Source of the DNA: Candidatus Fimenecus excrementavium
GTDB taxonomy: Bacteria; Bacillota; Clostridia; Oscillospirales; Acutalibacteraceae
DNA: 64,000 bases
Direction of reading: 5' to 3'
NCBI GenBank assembly: GCA_018712805.1
Contig: DVGI01000009.1
Span: forward strand, 1-64,000
Shown here: one piece after another, positions 47,860 to 56,628 of the stretch
Layout of the letters: every line of letters begins with the position of its first letter
Position numbering within the stretch: the stretch's first letter is position 1
Made by a program: the position numbers and the translations under genes
The notes under the pieces: model-generated
What the model was told of the DNA's origin: nothing
The model's database searches: none
Seen by the model: the letters and a program-made list of their open reading frames with translations, nothing else

Positions 47860-50499
47860 ATGGAATGGACTGGATTAAACGATTTACGGGAAATGTATTT
47901 GGAGTTCTTTGAAAGCAAGGGGCACTTGCGGCTTCCCAGCTTTTCGCTGATTCCCCAGAACGACAAAAGTCTTCTGCTGATTAACTCCGGTATGGCGCCC
48001 ATGAAAAAATATTTCACCGGCGAAATTACGCCGCCGAGAAAGCGCGTAACCACCTGCCAGAAGTGCATTCGCACGCCCGACATTGAAAACGTCGGCAAAA
48101 CCGCGCGTCACGGCACCTATTTTGAAATGCTCGGCAACTTCTCGTTCGGCGACTATTTCAAAAAAGAGGTTATCCCGTGGGCGTGGGAATTCTGCACGAA
48201 GGTCATGAAAATGGACCCCGAAAAGCTTTATATCAGCGTTTATAAAGACGATGACGAAGCGTATGACATTTGGACCAAAACCATCGGCGTGCACCCCGAC
48301 CATATGGTCCGCTTCGGCAAAGAGGACAACTTCTGGGAGCACGGCGCGGGTCCGTGCGGTCCCTGCTCGGAAATTTATTATGACCGCGGCGAAAAATATG
48401 GCTGCGGCAAGCCGGACTGCAAAGTCGGCTGCGACTGCGACCGCTATATCGAATTTTGGAACTTGGTGTTCACCCAGTTTGAAAACGACGGGCACGACAA
48501 CTACACCCGTCTTGCCCACCCCAATATCGACACCGGCATGGGCCTTGAACGTCTCGCGTGCATCGCGCAGGACGTCGACAACCTGTTTGAAGTCGATACC
48601 GTGCAAAATATCATGAAACACATCATGCGCATTGCCGGTGTGGAATATCACAAAGACGAAAAGGTCGATGTTTCTTTGCGCGTCATCACCGACCATATCC
48701 GCAGCACCACCATGATGATCGGCGACGGCGTAATGCCCTCCAATGAAGGGCGCGGCTATGTGCTTCGCCGGCTGCTTCGGCGCGCGGCGCGTCACGGGCG
48801 CTTACTCGGCATTGACCGCACGTTCCTTTATGAAGTTGCCGACACCGTCATTCAGGAAAACAAATCCGCTTACCCGAACCTTGTGGAAAAGCGCGATTTC
48901 ATTGTCAATGTTATCCGTGCGGAAGAAGAAAACTTCGCAAGAACGATTGACACCGGCCTTTCCCTGCTCGAAGAAAAACTGCAAAACCTTTCCGGGAACT
49001 GCCTGTCGGGCGAAGATGCATTCCTGCTTTCCGACACCTACGGCTTCCCGATTGATTTGACCAAAGAATTGCTCGCCGAAAAAGGGCTTACCGTTGACGA
49101 AGAACGCTTTAAAGAGCTTGTTCAGGAGCAGAAAGTCCGCGCACGCGCCGCGCACAAAGGCGCAGGTGCCGAGGCTTGGGAAGGCACCGGCAATGTGACG
49201 AAAGATATGCCGGCTACCGAATTTACAGGTTATACCTCCCTTTGCGAAAAGACCGAAATTGCCGCAGTCATTGCGGACGGCGAAAGCCGCCAGTTTGCCG
49301 ACAGTGAAAGCAATATTACCTTGGTGCTCAAGAAAACCCCGTTTTATGCAGAAAGCGGCGGGCAGGTCGGCGATGTCGGTACGATTTGCGGCGAAGGGTT
49401 CACCTTTACCGTTGAGAATACCACCAAAACGCACGAGGGCGTGATTTTGCACCACGGCAAAATTACCGACGGCGAATCTTTAGCTGTCGGCGAAGCGGTC
49501 ACGGCGCAGGTGGACGAAGCCGTGCGCAGAAGCACCATGCGCAACCACACCGCGGCGCACCTGCTGCAGGCGGCGCTGCGCGATACGCTCGGTACCCATG
49601 TTGAACAGGCAGGTCAGCTTGTCAACGCCGCGCACGTTCGTTTTGATTTCACTCACTTCTCCGCGCTGACGGCGGACGAGCTTAAAACCGTCGAACGCAA
49701 AGTCAACGATGCGGTTTTGGCGGCTGTGCCGGTCGAAACCAAAGAAATGCCGATTGACGAAGCGAAGAAACTCGGCGCGATGGCGCTGTTCGGCGAGAAA
49801 TACGGTGACATTGTCCGCGTGGTGCGCGCCGGCGATTTCTCCACCGAGCTTTGCGGCGGCACGCACGTGCAGAACACCGGCAACATCGGGCTGTTCAAGA
49901 TTGTTTCCGAATCCTCTGTCGCTTCGGGCGTCCGCCGTATTGAAGCGGTCACGGGCTTAAATGTGCTTCAATTTATTGACGACAACTTAAATACCATTCA
50001 CGAAGCGGCGGCCGCGCTGAAAGTCAACAATCCGGCGGAGCTTGTCTCCAAAGCCGCGGCGGCGACCGCGGAAGTGAAAGCGCTCACCCGCGAGCTTGAA
50101 ACCTTGCACGCCCAGATTGCCGCCGAAAAAGCAAAATCCATGCTTTCCGACGCAAAAGACATCGGCGGCGTGCGCCTGATTGTCCAAAACCTCGGCAGCG
50201 AAGCGCCGGATGCTCTGCGCTCGATGTGCGACAAAGCGCGTGAAAGCGGCGACGACATTGTCGCGCTGTTTGCGGGCGTCAACCCCGAAAAAGGAACGGT
50301 CACGTTCTCCTGCGCGGCGGGCAAAGCGGCCATTGCCAAAGGCGCTCACGCCGGCAACATTGTGCGTGAAGTGGCGAAACTCGCCGGCGGTTCCGGCGGC
50401 GGCAAACCCGACAGCGCCATGGCCGGTGCGAAAGATGCTTCTAAAGTGGACGAAGCGCTCGCCGGTGCTGCGGATATTATCCAATCTATGCTCAAGTGA
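47860..50499 (+). CDS. alaS: Alanine-tRNA ligase
   Basis: Charges tRNA-Ala and edits mischarged Ser and Gly. The 879-residue protein has all four parts. The class II catalytic domain has motif 1 and RTPDIENVGKTARHGTYFEM. The tRNA-recognition helices follow. The editing domain's zinc ligands lie in NHTAAHLL and CGGTHVQNTG, and the C-terminal DHHA1 domain ends GGSGGGKPDSAMAGAKD. A Cys-rich insert (YGCGKPDCKVGCDCDRY, about residue 183) is typical of clostridial AlaRS. I chose the ATG at 47860 (MEWTGLNDLR), ten bases after AAGGAG; an ATG three codons earlier abuts that site. First gene of a six-gene operon. Confidence 0.97.
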   Translation: MEWTGLNDLREMYLEFFESKGHLRLPSFSLIPQNDKSLLLINSGMAPMKKYFTGEITPPRKRVTTCQKCIRTPDIENVGKTARHGTYFEMLGNFSFGDYFKKEVIPWAWEFCTKVMKMDPEKLYISVYKDDDEAYDIWTKTIGVHPDHMVRFGKEDNFWEHGAGPCGPCSEIYYDRGEKYGCGKPDCKVGCDCDRYIEFWNLVFTQFENDGHDNYTRLAHPNIDTGMGLERLACIAQDVDNLFEVDTVQNIMKHIMRIAGVEYHKDEKVDVSLRVITDHIRSTTMMIGDGVMPSNEGRGYVLRRLLRRAARHGRLLGIDRTFLYEVADTVIQENKSAYPNLVEKRDFIVNVIRAEEENFARTIDTGLSLLEEKLQNLSGNCLSGEDAFLLSDTYGFPIDLTKELLAEKGLTVDEERFKELVQEQKVRARAAHKGAGAEAWEGTGNVTKDMPATEFTGYTSLCEKTEIAAVIADGESRQFADSESNITLVLKKTPFYAESGGQVGDVGTICGEGFTFTVENTTKTHEGVILHHGKITDGESLAVGEAVTAQVDEAVRRSTMRNHTAAHLLQAALRDTLGTHVEQAGQLVNAAHVRFDFTHFSALTADELKTVERKVNDAVLAAVPVETKEMPIDEAKKLGAMALFGEKYGDIVRVVRAGDFSTELCGGTHVQNTGNIGLFKIVSESSVASGVRRIEAVTGLNVLQFIDDNLNTIHEAAAALKVNNPAELVSKAAAATAEVKALTRELETLHAQIAAEKAKSMLSDAKDIGGVRLIVQNLGSEAPDALRSMCDKARESGDDIVALFAGVNPEKGTVTFSCAAGKAAIAKGAHAGNIVREVAKLAGGSGGGKPDSAMAGAKDASKVDEALAGAADIIQSMLK

Positions 50500-50509
50500 G
50501 GGAAATAAA

Positions 50510-50848
50510 ATGGAAGATTGTTTGTTTTGCAAAATCATAGCGGGGGAAATCCCTTCGAAGAAACTTTATGAGGACGAGCAGTGCTATGCGTTCTACGACA
50601 TCAATCCCCAGTCGGACACGCACTTTTTGGTTGTCCCCAAAACCCATATCTGCTGCGCGAAGAAAATCACTGCGAAAAATTCCGCTGTCGTGGCGCACAT
50701 TTTTGAAGTGATTGCAAAATTGACCGAAGAGTTAGGGCTCGACAGCTACCGCATTATCAACAACTGCGGCGAAGGCGCGGGTCAAACGGTGATGCACCTG
50801 CATTTCCACGTGCTCTCCGGCAAAAATCTCGGCGAGCGGCTTGTTTAA
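50510..50848 (+). CDS. HIT family nucleotide hydrolase/transferase
   Basis: A 112-residue histidine-triad protein, similar to the HinT group that hydrolyses AMP-lysine and other adenosine phosphoramidates. CLFCKIIAGEIPSKKLYEDE at the start includes the zinc Cys pair seen in many bacterial HITs. FLVVPKTHI and the active-site HLHFHVLSG (H-x-H-x-H) complete the family. It lies ten bases after alaS with GAGGGAA upstream, so it is part of the same operon. Confidence 0.95.
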   Translation: MEDCLFCKIIAGEIPSKKLYEDEQCYAFYDINPQSDTHFLVVPKTHICCAKKITAKNSAVVAHIFEVIAKLTEELGLDSYRIINNCGEGAGQTVMHLHFHVLSGKNLGERLV

Positions 50849-50851
50849 CCG

Positions 50852-53059
50852 ATGAAACGGCCGCTTTGCGTCACGGGCTTTACAATGCTGTTTGCATTGT
50901 TCTTGCTCTGTAAAGCCAATCAAAAAGCGATAGGTGCGGTGTGTCTCGCCGCGCTTATCGCTTTTGTTGTCTCGCTTTTTATAAAGTCTGTCCGACGCGA
51001 TAAAACTTTGCCGACTGCATTCTTAAGCATCGCCGTTGCCGGGGTGTTGCTACTTTCGGCAGGGGCGCAAAACGCGGCGCTTTCTGTTTATACGGGAGCA
51101 AAAAGCGTGTATGTCGAGGGGAGCCTTTCGGATTTGCCCTACCGCGAAAACGGGCGGTATTATTACGTTTTGCGCACCTCTCGTATCGGCGAAAACGAAG
51201 CGTCCCAAAAAGTCCGTCTGGTTTCGAGCGCACCGCTGGATTTAACCCCGCGCGACACATTTTGCGGGGACGTGCGTATGTTCCTTTTGGGCGACAGCGC
51301 GCAAGACGATGAAATTACAGCCTATTACCGTTCAACAGGTCTCGTCCTCGGCGCTTACCCGACGGGCGAGTCACGCATTACCCGCCAGACGCAAAACGAC
51401 CTTTATGCCTTAATTTTGTCGTTCCGGCAGTCGATTGTGCAAACTGTTTTGACCGCGCTGCCGGGGGACTGCGGCGCGCTGATTACGGGCATTTCTCTCG
51501 GCGCGGCGGATGAACTTTCGGGGCAGGCGACCAACGCCTTTCGCGTGTCCGGCGTTTCCCACCTGTTGGTCGTGTCGGGGCTCCACCTGACCACGTGGTC
51601 GATGCTTTTGCTTATGGGGCTGCAAAAGTTAGGTTTTCGCCGGCGGCAGTGCGCTGTTTTCGGCATCGGCTTTGTTTTGCTGTTTGTGGTTTTAACCGGC
51701 GCGGCGCCGTCGGTTGTGCGTGCCGCCGTGATGCTCGGGGTCGTTTACGCCGCCGATTTGTTCCGGCGCGAAGCGGAACCGCTCAATTCCATCGGCCTCG
51801 CGCTTACCGGCATGCTCCTTGTAAACCCCTTTGCCGCGCGTTCGCTTTCGCTTCTTTTGTCCGTTTTCTCGACGGTCGGCATTTTGCTGTTCGCAAAACC
51901 GATTGAAGCCTTTTTAAACCGTCCGGCAAAACACCTCGAAACCCACAAAATCCTTTTGCGGGTTTATCACTTCGTCACTTCCGTTGTGTCGGTCACCTTT
52001 GCCGTGACCGTTTGCACGCTGCCGATTCAGCTTTGGGCGTTCGGCACGTTTTCGCTTGTGTCTCTGCCTGCGAATCTCCTGCTTTTAACCGCGGGAAGCG
52101 CCTGTATGGTCTGCGGGCTTTTAGGCGCGGTGTTTTCCCTTTGCGGGCTCCTATTTCTCGGCAATCCGCTGCTTTTTTGCGCGGCGGGTCTTTCGCGCTA
52201 TCTGCTCGCGGTGACCGGCTGGTTTGCAAACAGCGACTTCGCGGTTCTGCCGGTGAATTCCGCTTACGCAAAACTGCTTTTGGCAGCTGCATTTTTCGCG
52301 GCGGCCGTGTTCCTGCTTTGGAAATCTCCGCCGAAAAAGCTGCGCCGCGCGGTGTGCGCCGTGCTTGTCGTGCTGTTTCTGTTTAGCAACTTGGCGGTCT
52401 ATGCCTTTTCCGAACGTGCGCTTCGGCTGACGGCGGTCGATGTCGGCGACGGTATTGCGGTAGTACTTCGCTGTCAGGGTGAAACGGTCGTGCTCGGCGC
52501 GGGCGGGGATTACTATGCAGATTCGGAAATTTGTGCAATACTATCTGCATACGGCGCAACCCACATTGACGCGCTTGTCTTACCCGCTTCGGGTGATGAA
52601 TATATTTCGGCGGCGAAGCCGGTTTCCGACTCGCTCGCGGTGGAAACTGTGTATTACGCGCCCGAACTGCGATCGGCGGATTTGTCGTTCGGCGAACAAA
52701 AAATCCCGATTAACAAAACGGTTTTGTCTTTGGCAAACGGCGACTTGACCGTGGCTCTGCAAAGCAAAGGGAATTACCGTTACGCCGAAATTCGCTACGG
52801 TGCGTTTCGTGCGCTCGTTTCGTTTTCGGCGGGCAACGATTTTCAAGGCGACGGCGCTTCGGTTTTGATAAGCGCCGCGAATACCCCGCAAAATATCCAC
52901 CCCGCCGACTTCGGGCTTGTCATTTTGTCTGTCGCGGACGCGAGCACAGCCGATTTTCTGTCCGCTTACGGCGGCAACGTCTGTACCACCGCCGAAAACG
53001 GCAGCATTTCCGTGTTGGCGCGTCCGAACGGCGATTTTCAATATCAAAGGAGTGTTTAA
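50852..53059 (+). CDS. comEC: ComEC/Rec2 family competence channel protein
   Basis: The transmembrane channel for single-stranded DNA uptake. The 735 residues comprise an N-terminal membrane pair, an extracellular OB-like DUF4131 region (about 85-175), the Competence domain (about 195-465, with SGVSHLLVVSGLHLTTWSMLL and APSVVRAAVMLGVVYAADLF), and a C-terminal metallo-beta-lactamase-like domain from about 525. In the C-terminal domain the usual metal motif (THxDxDH) is replaced by PASGDEY, so nuclease activity there is probably lost. It starts four bases after the HIT gene with no clear ribosome binding site, implying coupled translation. Other com genes are not in the window. Confidence 0.92.
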   Translation: MKRPLCVTGFTMLFALFLLCKANQKAIGAVCLAALIAFVVSLFIKSVRRDKTLPTAFLSIAVAGVLLLSAGAQNAALSVYTGAKSVYVEGSLSDLPYRENGRYYYVLRTSRIGENEASQKVRLVSSAPLDLTPRDTFCGDVRMFLLGDSAQDDEITAYYRSTGLVLGAYPTGESRITRQTQNDLYALILSFRQSIVQTVLTALPGDCGALITGISLGAADELSGQATNAFRVSGVSHLLVVSGLHLTTWSMLLLMGLQKLGFRRRQCAVFGIGFVLLFVVLTGAAPSVVRAAVMLGVVYAADLFRREAEPLNSIGLALTGMLLVNPFAARSLSLLLSVFSTVGILLFAKPIEAFLNRPAKHLETHKILLRVYHFVTSVVSVTFAVTVCTLPIQLWAFGTFSLVSLPANLLLLTAGSACMVCGLLGAVFSLCGLLFLGNPLLFCAAGLSRYLLAVTGWFANSDFAVLPVNSAYAKLLLAAAFFAAAVFLLWKSPPKKLRRAVCAVLVVLFLFSNLAVYAFSERALRLTAVDVGDGIAVVLRCQGETVVLGAGGDYYADSEICAILSAYGATHIDALVLPASGDEYISAAKPVSDSLAVETVYYAPELRSADLSFGEQKIPINKTVLSLANGDLTVALQSKGNYRYAEIRYGAFRALVSFSAGNDFQGDGASVLISAANTPQNIHPADFGLVILSVADASTADFLSAYGGNVCTTAENGSISVLARPNGDFQYQRSV

Positions 53060-53061
53060 CC

Positions 53062-54108
53062 GTGCCGGAACTTCATGAAAGCGAATTGAAACAACAGCTG
53101 AAAAGCGGCGAATTTTCACACGCCTATTTGCTCTACGGCACGGAAGGCTATTTAAAGCAGTTTTATGCCGAGCGCATCGCGAAAAAATGCGTCACCCCCG
53201 GCATGGAGGGCTTCAACTATAAAAAATTCGACGCGGGCGACGGCGTTGGGCTTTCTGAAATTTTAGAAGCGGCGGAAACCTTGCCGGCGTTCGGCGGCAG
53301 CATGTGCATTTTGGTGCGTGATTTCCCGTTGGATTCGCTTTCCGAACCCGATAAAAAGCAGTTCACGGCGTTTATGGAGGATTTGCCCGAAAGCCTTGTG
53401 CTGATTTTCTGGGAAGATACACTCGAAATAAATCCTAAGAAAAATGCCAAATGGCGCTCCGTGCTTTCGCTTTTTAATAAATACGGCGTAAGCGTTGCAT
53501 TGGACCGGCTCGACACCGCGTCGCTTTGTAAGCTTTTACAGTCCGGCGCGAAAAAACGCGGCTGCGAGCTTACGCGCAGTGAAGCGGAATTTTTGCTCCA
53601 AACCGTCGGCAACGATTTGAATTTGCTGCTCGGGGAACTCGAAAAGCTTTGTAACTACAAGCAAAGCGGCGAAATTCAAAAAGCGGATATTGAAGCGGTC
53701 GCCACAAAATCCCTTGAAGCGAATGTGTTTGACCTTTCCAAAGCGCTGGTTGCGGGCAACTGTGCGCGTGCGCTCATGCTTTTGCAAAAGCTTTTATCCG
53801 AAAAGGAACGACCGGAAATGATTCTCGGCACGCTGATTTCCGCTTATGTCGATATGTATCGCGTGAAACTCGCACTTGTCGCCGGGGAAAAAGCCGAATA
53901 CCCCGCGCAGTTCTTTAACTATAAAGGCCGCGAATTTCGTTTGCTCAATGCCGCGCGCGACGCAAACACGTTAAGCGTGGAGGAACTGCGGCGGTGCCTC
54001 GATTTGTTAGGCACGGCGGACCGGGCGCTCAAATCCGGCTCAGCGGACGAAAAAACAGTGCTGGAACGCTTGCTTGTGCAGCTTTCCGGCGTGAGAGCAA
54101 GGCGATAA
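53062..54108 (+). CDS. holA: DNA polymerase III subunit delta
   Basis: The clamp-loader subunit that opens the beta clamp. The 348 residues match HolA of Firmicutes: AYLLYGTEGYLKQFYAERI at the start, LPAFGGSMCILVRDFPLD, then LLQTVGNDLNLLLGELEKLC and the C-terminal LDLLGTADRALKSGSADEKT. The start is a GTG at 53062 with AAAGGAG upstream, two bases after comEC. The order comEC-holA is a common Firmicute arrangement. Confidence 0.95.
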   Translation: MPELHESELKQQLKSGEFSHAYLLYGTEGYLKQFYAERIAKKCVTPGMEGFNYKKFDAGDGVGLSEILEAAETLPAFGGSMCILVRDFPLDSLSEPDKKQFTAFMEDLPESLVLIFWEDTLEINPKKNAKWRSVLSLFNKYGVSVALDRLDTASLCKLLQSGAKKRGCELTRSEAEFLLQTVGNDLNLLLGELEKLCNYKQSGEIQKADIEAVATKSLEANVFDLSKALVAGNCARALMLLQKLLSEKERPEMILGTLISAYVDMYRVKLALVAGEKAEYPAQFFNYKGREFRLLNAARDANTLSVEELRRCLDLLGTADRALKSGSADEKTVLERLLVQLSGVRARR

Positions 54109-54112
54109 AATT

Positions 54113-54715
54113 ATGCGCATGCAGGTAAAGCAAGCGGTTATAGTCGAAGGAAAATACGACAAAATCAAGCTGTCCGGGTTTTTGGATGCCATCATTCTCG
54201 AAACGGACGGCTTTCAAATCTTTAAAGATAAAGCGAAGCAAAAGCTCATTCGCCGGCTTGCCGAACAGCGCGGTATAATCATTTTGACCGACAGCGATTC
54301 CGCAGGCTTTTTGATTCGCTCTTTCCTTTCCGGGATTACGGACCCGAAAAATATTACAAATGTCTATATTCCTGACATTTTCGGAAAAGAAAAACGCAAA
54401 GACGCGCCCTCCGCAGAAGGCAAGCTCGGCGTCGAGGGCGTGCCGACTGAAATCTTGTTAGAAGCGTTCCACAAAGCGGGGATTGACTGCGAACACGCCG
54501 AAAACGAAACCCCGCGGCGGCTTGTGACCAAAACCGATTTGTTTGAAGACGGGCTTTCGGGGGGGACGGACAGCGCCGGAAAGCGCCGGGCGCTTTTAAA
54601 GGCGCTGGATTTGCCCGAGCATATGAGCGCAAATGCAATGTTACAGCTGATTAACTCGTTTATGACTTATGAAGATTACAAGGCGGTTGTCGCCGAGCTG
54701 GAGGGAAACATATGA
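54113..54715 (+). CDS. rnmV: Ribonuclease M5-like Toprim protein
   Basis: A 200-residue protein. An N-terminal Toprim domain (about 5-100) shows VIVEGKYDKIKLSG with the catalytic Glu and ILTDSDSAGFLIR with the Asp pair. A C-terminal DUF4093-type segment with LGVEGVPTEILLEAF follows. RNase M5 performs the final cleavage of 5S rRNA precursor. The family assignment is good, and the match of motifs to RnmV rather than to other small Toprim proteins rests on the C-terminal part. The ATG lies four bases after holA, with an alternative ATG two codons later. Confidence 0.88.
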   Translation: MRMQVKQAVIVEGKYDKIKLSGFLDAIILETDGFQIFKDKAKQKLIRRLAEQRGIIILTDSDSAGFLIRSFLSGITDPKNITNVYIPDIFGKEKRKDAPSAEGKLGVEGVPTEILLEAFHKAGIDCEHAENETPRRLVTKTDLFEDGLSGGTDSAGKRRALLKALDLPEHMSANAMLQLINSFMTYEDYKAVVAELEGNI

Positions 54716-55740
54716 AAATATTGGTCGCGGCAACCGGCGGCACGATAGGCAGCGCCGCAAAAGACGGTGTGATTTCGACTGATAAAGGGCAAACGCTTTT
54801 GCTTTTGGAGCTTTTCCGAAACGCATACGGTAACGTTGCCGAATTCCAAGTTGAAACACTTTGCAGCGTGCTTTCGGAAAATGCGGACGACACATTTTCC
54901 GAAACGCTTTGCGGCTTTTTAAAAACGGTCAATTCGCGCGACTGCGACGGCGTGATTCTTTTGCACGGCACCGATACGCTTTCTTTTTCCGCCGCGCTTT
55001 GCGCGATGGCGGTGCGCGAGGTGACAAAACCCGTCTGCTTCGTCTCTTCCAACCATGTGCTGACCGAAAAAGACGCGAACGGGCTTGCGAATTTTTACGC
55101 CGCCGTGCGTTATATCGAAGCGGGATTTTCGGGCTCCGTTGTGCCTTACCGCAACTCGGACGGGCAAACCCAGTTTCATTTGGCGACGCGCCTTTTAGAA
55201 GCCGATGCCTTTTTAGACGATTTCCATTCCGCCGGCGACTGTCCGCTTGCGTGGTTCAAAGACGACAAAATCATTTGCAATTCTGCGCCTTGTGTACCCG
55301 CGCAGTCGCTTTTACAAGAAAAACGCACGCCGGTATTCAATGAAGCGATACGATTTTCCAAAAAAATCCTGCCGCTTAAAATGTATCCGGGTTTAAATTT
55401 TGCGGCGATTACGCCAAATTCCAAAACTTGTGCCGCAGTGCTTTTGCTTGGCTACCATTCCGGCACCGCGCCCGAAAAGGCGGTCGAAGCGTTCGCGGCG
55501 CGCTGTTTTGACGCCGGAATTCCGGTTTATCTCGCTCCCGTGAAGCGGGGAGAGGACGTGTACGCGAGCGCGGACACACTGTTTAAGGGTAAAGTGATTC
55601 CGCTTTACAACATGACGCCCGAAAGCGCGCTGGCGAAGCTGAAAATCGCCTATAACCACCCGACAAAACCCGCAGCGGAAATCTTAAAAGAAACGCTGTA
55701 TTTTGAAGATACCGGCGTTTTCTCGCCGCAGTACGAATAA
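54712..55740 (+). CDS. Asparaginase (type I-like)
   Basis: Hydrolyses asparagine to aspartate and ammonia, probably in the cytoplasm because there is no signal peptide. The 342 residues contain the nucleophile motif VAATGGTIGS (Thr11) and the second catalytic triplet LLHGTDTL (Thr87, Asp88). CFVSSNHVL stands where many enzymes have ...GSQ/N..., and KMYPGLNF is the C-terminal marker. The ATG overlaps the rnmV stop (ATGA). A tRNA-amidase GatD-like role cannot be excluded. Confidence 0.9.
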   Translation: MKILVAATGGTIGSAAKDGVISTDKGQTLLLLELFRNAYGNVAEFQVETLCSVLSENADDTFSETLCGFLKTVNSRDCDGVILLHGTDTLSFSAALCAMAVREVTKPVCFVSSNHVLTEKDANGLANFYAAVRYIEAGFSGSVVPYRNSDGQTQFHLATRLLEADAFLDDFHSAGDCPLAWFKDDKIICNSAPCVPAQSLLQEKRTPVFNEAIRFSKKILPLKMYPGLNFAAITPNSKTCAAVLLLGYHSGTAPEKAVEAFAARCFDAGIPVYLAPVKRGEDVYASADTLFKGKVIPLYNMTPESALAKLKIAYNHPTKPAAEILKETLYFEDTGVFSPQYE

Positions 55741-55750
55741 AAACAATCGA

Positions 55751-55774
55751 TTGTAAAGCAATAAAGCTTTACAA
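55751..55774. repeat. Perfect inverted repeat upstream of flavodoxin-ferredoxin gene
   Basis: TTGTAAAGC-AATAAA-GCTTTACAA, arms of nine bases and spacer of six. It lies 34 bases before the ATG at 55808, in the position of a promoter or operator. It has no T-run after it, so it is more likely a protein-binding site than a terminator. No clear -10/-35 pair is seen. Confidence 0.6.
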
Positions 55775-55807
55775 ATAGGGATAAATTCAAACAAGGAAGT
55801 GTTTATT

Positions 55808-56566
55808 ATGGCACTGTATCTTTTGGTGTTCAGCCCCACCGGCGGCACAAAAAAGGCCGCCGAAGCGCTCTTGAAAGGCTTTGACGCGCCTTATAAAACA
55901 GTCGATTGCTTAAAACAGGCGGATTTGTCCGCGCTCTCATTTCAAAAAGATGATATTTGCGTGGTAGCGGCGCCGTCATTTGGCGGAAGACTGCCGCAGC
56001 TGTTCGCAATGAGATTGCAAACCCTTCGCGGAAACGGTGCGCGCGCCGTGCCGGTGGTCGTTTACGGCAACCGCGCTTACGAAGATACGCTTTTAGAACT
56101 TTCCGACCTGTTGACCGCGGCGGGCTTTGCCTGCTGCGCGGGCGTTGCCGCCGTCGCCGAACATTCGATTTTCCGACAGTTTGCCGTCGGCCGCCCCGAT
56201 GCGGACGACTGCGCCGCGCTCTTGCGTTTCGGGCAAGAAATTCAGCAAAAACTGCAAGGTGGGGACGCGAATCCGCTGGAATTTCCGGGCAACCGGCCTT
56301 ATAAACCGCTGAAAGACAATCCGATGAAGCCACAGGGGACAGACGCCTGTATTACTTGCGGCACCTGCGCGCGTGAGTGCCCGGCGGGGGCAATCCCGAA
56401 AGAAACGCCCAAAATGACCGACCCGGCGCTTTGCATTTCCTGTATGCGTTGTATTGCCGTTTGCCCCGTGGGCGCGCGGAAAAATGACGACGCGCTTTAC
56501 AGTGCGACGCTTGAATGGCTCACACCGTTGTGCGCAGGACGAAAAGAAAACAAATTGTTCTTATAA
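55808..56566 (+). CDS. Flavodoxin-like plus 4Fe-4S ferredoxin fusion
   Basis: A 252-residue electron carrier. The N-terminal flavodoxin-like domain (LYLLVFSPTGGTKKAAEALL) is of the short kind with AAPSFGGRLPQLF. The C-terminal double ferredoxin domain has Cys181/184/187/191 (CITCGTCARECP) and Cys209/212/215/219 (CISCMRCIAVCP) for two 4Fe-4S clusters. It is similar in plan to the protein at 14527-15327 but not close in sequence. I chose the ATG at 55808 with AAGGA ten bases upstream. It is a single gene with an inverted repeat upstream and a terminator downstream. Confidence 0.92.
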   Translation: MALYLLVFSPTGGTKKAAEALLKGFDAPYKTVDCLKQADLSALSFQKDDICVVAAPSFGGRLPQLFAMRLQTLRGNGARAVPVVVYGNRAYEDTLLELSDLLTAAGFACCAGVAAVAEHSIFRQFAVGRPDADDCAALLRFGQEIQQKLQGGDANPLEFPGNRPYKPLKDNPMKPQGTDACITCGTCARECPAGAIPKETPKMTDPALCISCMRCIAVCPVGARKNDDALYSATLEWLTPLCAGRKENKLFL

Positions 56567-56573
56567 AATAAAA

Positions 56574-56615
56574 AAGAACGGACGGAAAGCCTTAAAAACT
56601 TTCCGTCCGTTTTAC
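56574..56615. terminator. Bidirectional terminator
   Basis: AACGGACGGAAAG / CTTTCCGTCCGTT with a nine-base loop. It serves the flavodoxin-ferredoxin gene and the V-type ATPase operon. Confidence 0.9.
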
Positions 56616-56628
56616 TTTTATCTTGCAC

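Noticed and set aside
47884-48795. 303-codon minus-strand frame opposite alaS
   Set aside because: Antisense to the catalytic core of AlaRS; rich in Val/Phe/Ala from codon complement; no start signal.
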